Source of the DNA: Cryptosporangium sp044454545 | Lineage (GTDB): Bacteria > Actinomycetota > Actinomycetes > Mycobacteriales > Cryptosporangiaceae | Assembly (NCBI RefSeq): GCF_044454545.1 | Contig: NZ_JBITDV010000002.1 | Location: 124,001-188,000 of the forward strand | Length of the DNA: 64,000 nucleotides | Direction: 5' to 3' | Part shown: positions 26,856-35,159 of the stretch, one piece after another | Position numbering within the stretch: position 1 is the stretch's first letter | Layout of the letters: each line of letters starts with the position of its first letter | The notes under the pieces: model-generated | What the model was told of the DNA's origin: nothing | Seen by the model: only the letters and a program-made list of their open reading frames with translations | Database searches by the model: none | Program-made: the position numbers and the translations under genes

Positions 26856-27241
26856 CCGACGGCCGTGGCGTCCGGCGTTACGGCTAGGCCCAGCAAGCCG
26901 AACGTGCGGGTCCAGGAACGGTCGCACGGGACGGCCGACCATGGCCGCCGGTGGGCGGCGGCCACGCCCGCGGCTGCGTCTCGGACGGCCGAGCACCGCT
27001 GAGCCGGGCCCATTTCGGCGGCGATGCGCGCCGCGGCCTCAGGGCCGACGGTGAGTGCGGTCACCGCGAGGGCGCCGCCTGCCGGCCCGAGCACCCGGAT
27101 CAGCTCCGGCTCCGCGCCCGGGCGGCGCGCGCTCAAGGGCACGAGTCCGAGGATCACCCGGACGGTGTCCTCCGGGCTCACGGCGGCCGGGCTCACGGCG
27201 GCCGGGCTCACGGCGGCCGGGCTCACGGCGGCCGGGCTCAC
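26840..27241 (-). CDS. hypothetical protein with repeat-encoded N-terminus
   Basis: The reading frame encodes 133 residues beginning with four copies of VSPAA, then VSPEDTVRVILGLVPL and an Ala-rich body. The GTG at 27241 overlaps the stop of the upstream small membrane protein gene (GTGA), which supports translation. Each 15-bp repeat supplies another in-frame GTG (27226, 27211, 27196, 27181), so the true start may be any of five. No family is recognised. The 3' end overlaps the convergent S9 peptidase gene by 16 bp. Confidence 0.45.
   Translation of the reverse strand: MSPAAVSPAAVSPAAVSPAAVSPEDTVRVILGLVPLSARRPGAEPELIRVLGPAGGALAVTALTVGPEAAARIAAEMGPAQRCSAVRDAAAGVAAAHRRPWSAVPCDRSWTRTFGLLGLAVTPDATAVGQGSR
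27181..27240. repeat. four perfect tandem copies of a 15-bp unit
   Basis: The unit CGGCGGCCGGGCTCA occurs exactly four times without interruption, with a partial copy (CCGGGCTCA) just before it. The length keeps the reading frame, and each unit carries a GTGA on the minus strand. Confidence 0.95.
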
Positions 27242-27393
27242 AGGGACTGTCCGAGATCGAGGATCGCGTACAGGGCGGCGCCGAGGGCGATGCCGACAGT
27301 GAGCGGGGTCGCCCATTTCTCCTGCTTGGAAACCAGCCACATGACGCCGGCGACGGCGACCACCAGGACGATCCAGCGTGCGTCGATGAACAT
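27238..27393 (-). CDS. 51-residue small membrane protein
   Basis: The product has two hydrophobic segments (IVLVVAVAGVMWLV and PLTVGIALGAALYAIL) around a short polar turn (SKQEKWA). A ribosome site AGAGGA precedes the ATG at 27393. It is the first gene of a two-gene minus-strand unit and overlaps the next start by 4 nt. Function unknown. Confidence 0.65.
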   Translation of the reverse strand: MFIDARWIVLVVAVAGVMWLVSKQEKWATPLTVGIALGAALYAILDLGQSL

Positions 27394-27473
27394 GGTTCCT
27401 CTTCTCGTGAGCGACCCGAGGTGGAGGCGGAAGCCAGATCGACTGGTGACCGTCTGCATCAGTACAACAGCCA

Positions 27474-27595
27474 TATAGCAGATTGGCAAGCGGACTATCG
27501 GCTGTTGGCCTTCGTCACAAGGCGAGTTGAGGGGCCCAAAAATGCCTTCTGGGGGATCTATCGGACGCGAGGCGAGCCGATAGCGACATAGCAGA
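27474..27595. promoter_or_regulatory. repeats in the promoter region of the XRE regulator
   Basis: ATAGCAGA occurs at 27475-27482 and 27588-27595. CTATCGG occurs at 27495-27501 and 27558-27564, the latter facing its reverse complement CCGATAG at 27577-27583. The region is less GC-rich than its surroundings and lies between the divergent small membrane gene and the XRE gene. These are candidate regulator sites. Confidence 0.4.
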
Positions 27596-27643
27596 CTTCG
27601 AACTTCAGAACGAAGCTGGTCGTCCTGCCAGCAGCTAATGTCC

Positions 27644-27649
27644 TATAGT
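27644..27649 (+). promoter_or_regulatory. -10 element TATAGT of the XRE gene
   Basis: TATAGT, close to the canonical -10 hexamer, lies 30 nt before the ATG at 27680, which leaves room for the GGAAGGGAG ribosome site. Confidence 0.5.
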
Positions 27650-27679
27650 GCGTGCCAACCACGGACGGAAGGGAGCACG

Positions 27680-28576
27680 ATGACGGACGCCACCCCGGCG
27701 GTCATGCGGCGTCGGCTACGGATCCAGTTGCGCCGGATGCGAGAGAACCTCGACTTGACCCAGCGGGCCGCCGCCGACGCGATGGACTGGTCGCTCTCCA
27801 AGCTCATCCGGATCGAAGCCGGCATGGTCAACATCAGCACCAACGACCTGCGGGCGTTGCTCGGTTACTACGGGGTCGACGACGTTCCTGAAGTAGACGA
27901 CAAGGTCGAAGTGGCGCGAGTGGCGCGCACCAAGTCGCTGTGGTCGCCCTACCGCGACATAGTGTCGTCGGATTACGTCGACTATTTGGAGTACGAATCG
28001 TCGGCGAAGACCGTCCGGGTGTTCCAGAACACTTATGTACCCGGTTTGCTGCAAACCGAGGAATACGCTCAAGAGGTACTGAAGGTCGCGACCGACAACG
28101 ATCTGAATCGAGTCGGTCAGCTCTGGGAGTTGCGCCGGATGCGGCAGGATCGCCTACTCCGGGACAACGGTCCGACGCTGCAGTTCGTCTTGGACGAGGC
28201 GGTGATCCGCCGATCGGCCGCCGGTCCGGAGAAGATGGCGCGCCAGCTGGAGCACTTGCTAGCCGTGAACACCCGGCCCAACGTCACGATCCGGATAGTG
28301 CCGTTCACCGAAGGCATCTATCCATTGATGGAAGCTCCCTACTACCACCTGGAGTTCAACCACCCCGACGATCCGAGCATCTCGTTCGAGGAGCGGCCGA
28401 GCGGCGACCTCGTCCAGCGTGAGGACGACACGGATTCCGGCGAGGGCCCGCCGCCGGTCGGAACGCCGCAGCACTATCTGGGGAACTTCTATTACCTCGA
28501 ACGAATCACCCGGATCGGCGACACGTCAGCGATGATCCGCGACGCGATCGCGCGCTTCCGGGGAACCGCCCCCTGA
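27680..28576 (+). CDS. XRE-family regulator with DUF5753 domain
   Basis: The 298-residue protein has an N-terminal helix-turn-helix (residues about 9-65; LRRMRENLDLTQRAAADAMDWSLSKLIRIEAG) and a C-terminal DUF5753 domain with YVPGLLQTEEYAQEVL, LDEAVIRR and RIVPFTEGIYP. This is the widespread actinomycete family that pairs with small DUF397 proteins; Streptomyces members act in development and secondary metabolism. The partner DUF397 gene is here on the opposite strand and overlaps the 3' end by 51 bp, which is unusual. The codons are less GC-rich than in neighbours. Confidence 0.92.
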   Translation: MTDATPAVMRRRLRIQLRRMRENLDLTQRAAADAMDWSLSKLIRIEAGMVNISTNDLRALLGYYGVDDVPEVDDKVEVARVARTKSLWSPYRDIVSSDYVDYLEYESSAKTVRVFQNTYVPGLLQTEEYAQEVLKVATDNDLNRVGQLWELRRMRQDRLLRDNGPTLQFVLDEAVIRRSAAGPEKMARQLEHLLAVNTRPNVTIRIVPFTEGIYPLMEAPYYHLEFNHPDDPSISFEERPSGDLVQREDDTDSGEGPPPVGTPQHYLGNFYYLERITRIGDTSAMIRDAIARFRGTAP

Positions 28577-28756
28577 CCGCTCTTTCACGCCTGCGATGAA
28601 CCGGCGCCAGACGGCATCAGGGAAATGTAATTCCCCGGCCGACGGGCGCCGCGACTCGCGCACGGACACCCCGTCGGCGTCACGCCGGACTTCGACACAT
28701 GCTTTGTCCGCGCTGTGCGAACTCGTTCGCCAGCCCGACCCCACCGATAAGCTCAT
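28526..28756 (-). CDS. DUF397 family protein
   Basis: The 76-residue protein carries the DUF397 core (GWRTSSHSADKACVEVRRDADGVSVRESR and the Trp-rich end VWRRFIAGVK). Such proteins act as small partners of XRE/DUF5753 regulators. The ATG at 28756 overlaps the stop of the second amidotransferase gene (ATGA), so the two are translated together, while its tail runs antisense to the XRE gene. Confidence 0.85.
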   Translation of the reverse strand: MSLSVGSGWRTSSHSADKACVEVRRDADGVSVRESRRPSAGELHFPDAVWRRFIAGVKERSGGGSPEARDRVADHR

Positions 28757-30600
28757 CCCACCCCCATGGTCTGCAGCCAGATCTCCAGCGTCGCCAACTG
28801 CCACAGCGTGTTCGAGCCGAGGTTCGTCCGCATCGAGTTCGGGTTCGCCAGGCGCTTCGCGATGAACTCGTCGGTGTACAGCCCCCGGCGGCGCGCCTCC
28901 GGGCTGCGCAGAGCCTCTTCGACCCGCGCGAGCATCGGCCCGCCCATGTGCCGGATGGCCGGGACCGGGAAGTATCCCTTCTCCCGATAGATCACCTCGT
29001 CCGGAACCACGCCCCGCGCCGCTTCCTTCAGCACTGCCTTGCCGATGTTTTGTTTCGTCGGGTCGCCCTCGACCGAGAGCTTGAACTTCGGTGGGCAGGC
29101 GGCGGCCAGTTCGACCAACTCGTGGTCGAGGAACGGCACGCGCGCCTCCAGGCCGTGGGCCATCGTCATGTTGTCGACCCGCTTGACCGGGTCGTCAACG
29201 AGCATGATCTGGCTGTCGGAGCGGAGCGCGGCGTCGAGGGTCGTCTCCGCGCCGGGCTGGGCGAAATGGCGGCGGACGAATTCGGTGCTGGGGTCCTCGC
29301 TCATCTGCTCCAGCCACTGCGGACGCAGGACCTTGGCCAGATCGCCGTGCCGCCGGTCGAAGAACACCCGGCTGTACTGCTCGACCGCCTCGTCCCGGGA
29401 GACGTCGAGCAGCGGCGGATACCAGTCGTACCCGGCGAAGATCTCGTCGGCGCCCTGTCCGGACTGGACGACCTTGACGTGCTTGACCACCTTCTCGGAG
29501 AGCAAGTAGAACGCGACGCAGTCGTGGCTGACCATCGGTTCGCTCATCGCGCCGATCGTGGCCTCGACGGCCGGCACGATGTCTGCCGTCCGGATCCTGA
29601 TCTGGTGATGCTCGGTGGCGAACTTCTTCGCAATGATGTCCGAGTACTGGAATTCATCGCCGCGTTCGATCGTGCCCTGCGCGTCCGGTTCGCTTTCGAA
29701 GCCGATGCTGAACGTCTGCAGGCCGGTCTGGCCGGCCTCGGCGAGCAGCGCGACGACCAGGCTGGAATCGATACCCCCGGAGAGCAGCACGCCCACCGGT
29801 ACGTCGGCCACCATGCGCCGCTCGACCGCGACGCGCAGCCGCTCCAGCACCAGCTCGCTCCACGCTCCGGACGAGAGACCGGCGTATTCACCGCGGCTCC
29901 AGGCCGGCTGCCAGTACACCGTGTCGGTGGAACGACCGTCCGGCTCGATCACCCGCACGGTCGCGGGCGGCAGCTTCCGGACGCCCCGCAAGATCGTCCG
30001 GGGCGCCGGCACGATCGAGTGGAAACTGAGGTAGTGGTGGAGTGCGGTCGGATCGATCTCGGTGTCGTCGACACCGGCGGCCAAGAGCGCCGGCAGAGTG
30101 GACGAGAAACGCAGGTAGCTGCCCGGCTTCTCGGTGTAGTACAGCGGTTTGATCCCCAGCCGGTCCCGGGCGATGACGAGCCGCCCGGTGTCGTGTTCGG
30201 CTATCGCGAACGCGAACATGCCGAGGAATCGCTCAACGCAGCGTTCACCCCATTGCCGGTAGGCCTTGAGAATCACCTCGGAGTCCGACGTGGAGAAAAA
30301 CGTATGCCCCAGGCCGTGGAGCTCCGCGCGTAGCTGCTGGTAGTTGTAGATGCAGCCGTTGAAAACCAGAGTGCGATCCGCGGCTCCGACGGCGGCCGGA
30401 TCGGGATCGGTCATCGGTTGAGCGCCGGCCTCCGAAAGATCGATGATTTGCAGACGGCTGTGCACGAGTGCCGTCGCCTTGTGCGACCACTCGCCACTCG
30501 CATCCGGGCCCCGGAGAGACAATCGTGGTTGCATTTGCCGCAGGGCGTCGACGTCGGGCCGCTGCTTATCGAATCGGATCTCGCCGCCGAAACCGCACAT
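28753..30600 (-). CDS. asparagine-synthetase-family amidotransferase, copy 2
   Basis: The 615-residue paralogue of the enzyme at 23260 has Cys2 (MCGFGGEIRF), FNGCIYNYQQLRAEL, the PP-loop LSGGIDSSLVV and long stretches shared with copy 1, such as SEPMVSHDCVAFYLLSE. It is about 24 residues longer, with insertions near residues 70, 300 and 525. All visible catalytic residues are kept, so it should be active. No ligase or peptidase gene follows; instead a DUF397 gene overlaps its stop. An AAGGAG ribosome site precedes the ATG. It may amidate a second product or be a differently controlled isozyme. Confidence 0.9.
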   Translation of the reverse strand: MCGFGGEIRFDKQRPDVDALRQMQPRLSLRGPDASGEWSHKATALVHSRLQIIDLSEAGAQPMTDPDPAAVGAADRTLVFNGCIYNYQQLRAELHGLGHTFFSTSDSEVILKAYRQWGERCVERFLGMFAFAIAEHDTGRLVIARDRLGIKPLYYTEKPGSYLRFSSTLPALLAAGVDDTEIDPTALHHYLSFHSIVPAPRTILRGVRKLPPATVRVIEPDGRSTDTVYWQPAWSRGEYAGLSSGAWSELVLERLRVAVERRMVADVPVGVLLSGGIDSSLVVALLAEAGQTGLQTFSIGFESEPDAQGTIERGDEFQYSDIIAKKFATEHHQIRIRTADIVPAVEATIGAMSEPMVSHDCVAFYLLSEKVVKHVKVVQSGQGADEIFAGYDWYPPLLDVSRDEAVEQYSRVFFDRRHGDLAKVLRPQWLEQMSEDPSTEFVRRHFAQPGAETTLDAALRSDSQIMLVDDPVKRVDNMTMAHGLEARVPFLDHELVELAAACPPKFKLSVEGDPTKQNIGKAVLKEAARGVVPDEVIYREKGYFPVPAIRHMGGPMLARVEEALRSPEARRRGLYTDEFIAKRLANPNSMRTNLGSNTLWQLATLEIWLQTMGVG

Positions 30601-30771
30601 CAGCGCTCCTTGGGTCGGCGGGGCGAGACATGACCGCAGCGCTCTTCAGCGTTCGAAGTCACCGGAGTACCGCCGACGCAGCACAAAGATAGGACGCCCC
30701 CTGTTGGTCCGGTGGAAGTCTACCGAATGGGGTGGCGATCGTGCGGTCTATTCCCTGCCAGACTCCACAGT

Positions 30772-31944
30772 GTGGAGCGGACTATCAGCGCAGTGGTCAC
30801 ACGGTCGGACGAGTGCCTGGGGGAAATCGGGCCGTTCGAGGTCGATGTGCCGTGGTGGGCTGAGGTGGCCCCGGTGGTGTCCGTTCTGGAACGAGAGCTC
30901 GGCGTACCGGTCACGGTCCTCAGGCTGCTGAGCGTCGAGGGCTCGGACGGGGCCCGGGACGGGCACGTCACCTATCACGTCGAGGCGTCCGCACGGCCGT
31001 CGCGCCCGCTCCGGGCCGCGGTGTTCCGTGATCCGCCGGAACCGTTGCGACTGCCGTGGGCGACGAGGGAAGGCATCACCGGGCTGCTGGACTGGGCCGC
31101 CGGGTTCGTGACCCTCACCGGGCGGGCGGTGCAGCACAAGTCGTGGAATCTGGCGGCGCTGTTCCGGCTGCCTACCGCGGCCGGGCCGGTCTGGCTGAAA
31201 GCGACGCCGCCGTTCGCGGCCGACGAGGCCACGGCCATCGCCACGATCGCGGCCGTCGACCCCACGCTGGTCCCCGAGGTCCTGGCCGCCGCCCCCGGCC
31301 GCCTGCTGCTCGCCGACATTCCCGGCGAAGACCTCTGGCAGGCGTCCGACGCCCAGGTCACCAGCACCGTCAGCCGCTGGGTGGCCGCGCAGGCGGCGCT
31401 CGCCACCGGGCCCGCAGGAAACCCCGATTTCTCGTCGGCCGGACTTCGCGACGGCCGGCCCTCCCTGCTCGCGGCGCGGATCGAGGGGCTTCTCGTGCGG
31501 CTCGCGCCCGAACTGCCCGCGGAGACCACCGCACGCGCCCGGGCGCTCAACGCGCGCTGGGCGGCGCTGAGCGCCTGCGGGCTGCCGGACACGCTCGTGC
31601 ACGGCGACTTCCACCCGGGCAACTGGCGCGGCACCCCCGGGTCGCCCCCGCGGGTCATCGACTTCGCCGACGCCTACTGGGGCAACCCCGTCCAGGACGG
31701 GCTCCGCGCGATCGACTACCTGCCCGGGGAGCGCCGCGACACGGCCACCGCGGCCTGGGTCGGCGCCTGGCGGGAACACGCACCCGGCGCCGACCCGGAG
31801 CGCGCGCTGACCCTCGGCGAACCCCTCGCCCACCTCGCCTACGCGGTCCGCTACCAGGAGTTCCTCGACGGCATCGAACCCGACGAACGGATCTATCACG
31901 ACGGCGACCCGGCGGCGTCGATCAGGCACGCACTAGCCTGCTGA
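30772..31944 (+). CDS. aminoglycoside-phosphotransferase-family kinase-like protein
   Basis: The 390-residue protein belongs to the APH/choline kinase superfamily, judged from the catalytic LVHGDFHPGNWRG (Asp and Asn) and metal-binding VIDFADAYWGNP in the C-terminal half. The N-lobe has HKSWNLAALFRL and VWLKATPPFAADEATAIATI. The substrate may be a small metabolite; no resistance context is seen. The GTG at 30772 is the best start, with the GTG at 30793 as an alternative. It lies upstream of nif3. Confidence 0.8.
   Translation: MERTISAVVTRSDECLGEIGPFEVDVPWWAEVAPVVSVLERELGVPVTVLRLLSVEGSDGARDGHVTYHVEASARPSRPLRAAVFRDPPEPLRLPWATREGITGLLDWAAGFVTLTGRAVQHKSWNLAALFRLPTAAGPVWLKATPPFAADEATAIATIAAVDPTLVPEVLAAAPGRLLLADIPGEDLWQASDAQVTSTVSRWVAAQAALATGPAGNPDFSSAGLRDGRPSLLAARIEGLLVRLAPELPAETTARARALNARWAALSACGLPDTLVHGDFHPGNWRGTPGSPPRVIDFADAYWGNPVQDGLRAIDYLPGERRDTATAAWVGAWREHAPGADPERALTLGEPLAHLAYAVRYQEFLDGIEPDERIYHDGDPAASIRHALAC
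31934..31939 (+). promoter_or_regulatory. -10 element TAGCCT of nif3
   Basis: TAGCCT lies inside the last codons of the kinase-like gene, 6 nt before the GTG of nif3. Confidence 0.45.
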
Positions 31945-31945
31945 C

Positions 31946-32770
31946 GTGGTCACGATCAGCGACGTCACGAGCGTGTTCGACCGGCTCTACCCGCCCCACC
32001 TCGCCGAGAGCTGGGACGCGGTCGGGCTGGTCTGCGGCGACCCCGCCACCGAGGTCCGCCGCGTCTACTTCAGCGTCGACGTCGTCGCCGCGACCGTGGA
32101 CGAAGCGCTGTCCTGGGGCGCCGACCTGCTGGTCGCCCACCATCCGCTGCTGCTCCGGGGCGTCACCGCGATCCCCACGACCACGCCCAAGGGCCGGACG
32201 CTCCACCGGCTGATCCGCGCGGGTGCCGGCCTGTTCGTCGCGCACACCAACGCCGACTCGGCCGACCCCGGCGTTTCCGACGCGCTCGCCGCCCGCCTCG
32301 ACCTCCGCGACCTGCGGCCGCTGCACCCGCACCCCGGTGAGGACCGCATCGGCATCGGCCGGATCGGCACGCTCCCGACCGCGATGACGCTCGCCGAGCT
32401 CGCCGAGACCGCCTCGCACGCGCTGCCTCCGACGAGCGGCGGCATCCGCTTCACCGGCGACCCCGACCGCATCGTCCGGACGGTGGCCGTCAGCGGCGGT
32501 GCCGGTGACTCGTACCTGGGGGACGCCACCCGGGCGGGCGTCGACGCGTTTCTCACCGCCGACCTGCGGCATCACCCGGCTTCCGAGCATTCCGAGGCGG
32601 GCGGCCCGGCGCTGCTCGACGTCGCGCACTGGGCCAGCGAGCAGCCCTGGCTCGCACACGCCGCCGCCGCACTCGGCGCCGCCCTGGCTCCCGCTACGGT
32701 GGAGGTCTTCGTCTCCGACCTCGTCACCGACCCGTGGACACGTGCGGTGGTTCCGGCGTGGACGCCCTGA
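31946..32770 (+). CDS. Nif3-like dinuclear metal centre protein
   Basis: The 274-residue protein has the Nif3 (NGG1-interacting factor 3-like) motifs: HLAESWDAVGLVCGDP at the start, DLLVAHHPLLLRG, LFVAHTNADSADPGV, and DVAHWASEQPWL near the end. The His and Asp residues bind two metals in homologues, which form hexameric toroids. The biochemical role is unsettled. It is the first gene of a conserved row with the zinc-ribbon protein and RNase H-phosphatase, equal to M. tuberculosis Rv2230c-Rv2228c. Confidence 0.92.
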   Translation: MVTISDVTSVFDRLYPPHLAESWDAVGLVCGDPATEVRRVYFSVDVVAATVDEALSWGADLLVAHHPLLLRGVTAIPTTTPKGRTLHRLIRAGAGLFVAHTNADSADPGVSDALAARLDLRDLRPLHPHPGEDRIGIGRIGTLPTAMTLAELAETASHALPPTSGGIRFTGDPDRIVRTVAVSGGAGDSYLGDATRAGVDAFLTADLRHHPASEHSEAGGPALLDVAHWASEQPWLAHAAAALGAALAPATVEVFVSDLVTDPWTRAVVPAWTP

Positions 32771-32792
32771 CCCGGCTGATTTTGGGAGCACC

Positions 32793-33536
32793 GTGAAGGC
32801 ACCCGCCGCAGACCAGCTCCGCCTGCTCGACCTGCAGGCCGTCGATCTCTCGATCGATCAGCTCGCGCACCGCAAGCGCACGCTGCCCGAGCACGCCGAG
32901 ATCGAGAAAGCGGCCGGCACGCTCGCCGGTCTGCGCGACGAGCTGTCCACGGCGGAGTCGGGGGTCGAGGAGTTCGACCGGAAGATCCACACGCTGGAAC
33001 AGGAAGTCGACCAGGTCCGCACCCGGGCCGACCGCGACCGGCAGCGGATGGACTCCGGCACGATCGGCTCGTCCAAGGAACTCGAGCGGCTGCAGCACGA
33101 GGTCGAGACGCTGGCGGCCCGCCAGTCCGCGCTGGAGGACGACGAGCTGGTGCTGATGGAGGAGCGGGAGACCGCCGACACCGCCCGCTCGGAGGTGCAG
33201 ACCCGGTTCGACTCGGCCACCGAGGGCCTGGCCGATCTGGAGGTGCGCCGAGACACGCTGGAGACCGAGATCGACGCCGACATCGCCGCCCGTACCGCCG
33301 AGCGCGAGCCGCTGGCCGCGCAGATCCCCGACGACCTGCGCTCGCTCTACGAGAAGCTGCGCGCGTCCAGCGGGGGTATCGGCGCGGCCGCACTGCGCGC
33401 CCGCCGCTGCGGCGGCTGCCGGATCGAGCTGTACGGCACCGCGCTGCGCGACGCCAAGGCGGCCGACGAGGACGAGGTGCTGCGGTGCGAGGAGTGCGGC
33501 CGCATCCTCGTCCGCACGGCGGAGTCCGGTCTGTGA
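32793..33536 (+). CDS. coiled-coil protein with C-terminal C4 zinc ribbon
   Basis: The 247-residue protein has a long antiparallel coiled coil (residues about 10-185, rich in Glu/Arg/Leu) and a C-terminal zinc ribbon with CGGC and CEEC pairs. It matches the Rv2229c family. Similar proteins are thought to bind nucleic acid or act as adaptors; the exact function is unknown. GGGAG precedes the GTG start, and its stop overlaps the GTG of the next gene (GTGA). Confidence 0.9.
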   Translation: MKAPAADQLRLLDLQAVDLSIDQLAHRKRTLPEHAEIEKAAGTLAGLRDELSTAESGVEEFDRKIHTLEQEVDQVRTRADRDRQRMDSGTIGSSKELERLQHEVETLAARQSALEDDELVLMEERETADTARSEVQTRFDSATEGLADLEVRRDTLETEIDADIAARTAEREPLAAQIPDDLRSLYEKLRASSGGIGAAALRARRCGGCRIELYGTALRDAKAADEDEVLRCEECGRILVRTAESGL

Positions 33537-34798
33537 GCTACGAGCACGTCGTCGTCGAGGCCGACGGGGGGTCGCGCGGCAACCCCGGCAACGCCGGGTA
33601 CGGCGCGGTCGTGCGGGATGCGGAGACCGGCGCGGTGCTGGCCGAGCGCGCCGCCGGGCTGGGTATCGCGACGAACAACGTGGCCGAGTACTCGGGGCTG
33701 ATCGCCGGGCTCGAGGCCGCACAGTCGCTCGGGGCCCGCCGGGTCGACGTCCGGATGGACTCCAAGCTCGTCATCGAGCAGTCGGCCGGGCGCTGGCAGG
33801 TCAAGCAGCCGCACCTGCGCCCGCTGGCGGGCCGGATCAACGAGCTGATCCGGTCGTTCGACGCGGTGACGCTGACCTGGATCCCACGGGCCGAGAACAA
33901 GGCCGCGGACGCGCTGGCCAACGCGGCGATGGACGGCAACGACATTCGGCGCGACCACCCGTCCGGCCCGTCCGGCCCGTCCGGCTCGGGCGGCTCGTCC
34001 GGCCCGGGCGGCTCGGGCGGCTCGGGCGGCTCGAGCCCGGCCGTGGACGCGGGCGGCAGCGACCCGACCGCGGCGGTGCCCGAGGTCGGCTCGCGCGGTG
34101 AGCGCGGTGGTGGCTCACCGTCGGCGGTCAGCCGGGCGGCGTCGAAAGAAGAAAGCGGACCAGGGTGGAGGGGCGGACCGCAACGGCGGGCCACCACCGC
34201 GGTGCTGGTGCGGCACGCTTCGTCGGTGTTGTCGCCGGAGCGGCGGTTCTCCGGGAGGGGAGACGTGCCGCTGTCGGAGGAGGGGGTCGTGCAGGCCGAG
34301 CGGGTGGCCGCGAGGCTGGCCGCGCGACCGGGGATCGACGTGGTCGTGAGCTCGCCGTTGCGGCGGGCGCGGCACACCGCGGAGCTGATCGCGAAGGCGA
34401 TCGGGGTCGAACTGTTCTTCGACGAGGATCTGGTCGAGACGGATTTCGGTGACTGGGAGGGGCTGACCTTCAGCGAGGCCCGGCGGTCCGATCCGGGCGC
34501 GGTGGACGCCTGGCTGAACTCGCCCGAGGTGGCGCCGCCCGGGGGCGAGAGCTTCGCGCAGGTCGCGGAGCGGGTCGCCGCGGCGCAGGAGCGGCTGGTC
34601 GCCGACCACGCGGGTGAGACCGTGGTCGTGGTCTCGCACGTGACGCCGCTGAAGACGTTGCTGCGGCTCGCGCTGGAGGCTCCGCCGGTGATGCTGTACC
34701 GGCTGCAGCTCGACGTGACCGGTGTGTCCGAGGTCGACTGGTACGCGGACGGGCCCTCGAACGTGCGCTTGGTGAACGACACCCACCATCTGAGGTGA
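33533..34798 (+). CDS. bifunctional RNase H / acid phosphatase
   Basis: The 421-residue fusion has an N-terminal type I RNase H domain (residues 1-135; EADGGSRGNPGNAGYG, NNVAEYSGL, MDSKLVIEQ and the final Asp in KAADALAN). A flexible Gly/Ser/Pro linker covers about 143-220. The C-terminal histidine phosphatase of the CobC/PhoE type has VLVRHASS, SSPLRRARHTAELI and VVVSHVTPL. Its homologue Rv2228c has both RNase H and phosphatase activity and may dephosphorylate alpha-ribazole phosphate in cobalamin synthesis. The GTG start overlaps the zinc-ribbon stop. Confidence 0.94.
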   Translation: MSYEHVVVEADGGSRGNPGNAGYGAVVRDAETGAVLAERAAGLGIATNNVAEYSGLIAGLEAAQSLGARRVDVRMDSKLVIEQSAGRWQVKQPHLRPLAGRINELIRSFDAVTLTWIPRAENKAADALANAAMDGNDIRRDHPSGPSGPSGSGGSSGPGGSGGSGGSSPAVDAGGSDPTAAVPEVGSRGERGGGSPSAVSRAASKEESGPGWRGGPQRRATTAVLVRHASSVLSPERRFSGRGDVPLSEEGVVQAERVAARLAARPGIDVVVSSPLRRARHTAELIAKAIGVELFFDEDLVETDFGDWEGLTFSEARRSDPGAVDAWLNSPEVAPPGGESFAQVAERVAAAQERLVADHAGETVVVVSHVTPLKTLLRLALEAPPVMLYRLQLDVTGVSEVDWYADGPSNVRLVNDTHHLR

Positions 34799-34916
34799 CC
34801 GTCGGGCGCGGAAACGTGACCGCTTGGCGCGGCATCGGGGCTTACCGGCACTTTTGACGGCTAGTGTCTTGTGGCCTGCGTCACGGAACTCGTCACTGCG
34901 CGTGAGGAGGACAACG

Positions 34917-35156
34917 ATGTCCACAACCGAGGAAACCCCCTCGCCGCCACCCTCGGAGCCGCCGGCCCGGTCCGATCGCAACCATTGGTACTGGCTGCTG
35001 TTGGTGCCGGTCATCGTGCCGTTGCTGCCGATGCTCTACAACGGCTCGGATCCCGTGCTCTGGGGAATTCCGCGCTTCTACTGGCTTCAACTGCTCTTCG
35101 TGTTCCTGAGCGTCAGCGTGACGCTCGTCGTCTACCGGCAGACCCGGAGGCGATGA
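34917..35156 (+). CDS. DUF3311 small membrane protein, transporter subunit
   Basis: The 79-residue protein has two membrane helices (WYWLLLVPVIVPLLPMLY and FYWLQLLFVFLSVSVTLVVY) after a Pro-rich start. DUF3311 genes regularly precede a sodium:solute symporter, as here, where the symporter ATG is 3 nt after its stop. A GAGGAGG ribosome site is present, and TAGTGT at 34862-34867 is a possible -10 element. Confidence 0.88.
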   Translation: MSTTEETPSPPPSEPPARSDRNHWYWLLLVPVIVPLLPMLYNGSDPVLWGIPRFYWLQLLFVFLSVSVTLVVYRQTRRR

Positions 35157-35159
35157 GCG

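Noticed and set aside
27181..27240. Possible CRISPR or insertion-sequence end
   Set aside because: Short perfect 15-bp tandem units in a coding frame; no transposase.
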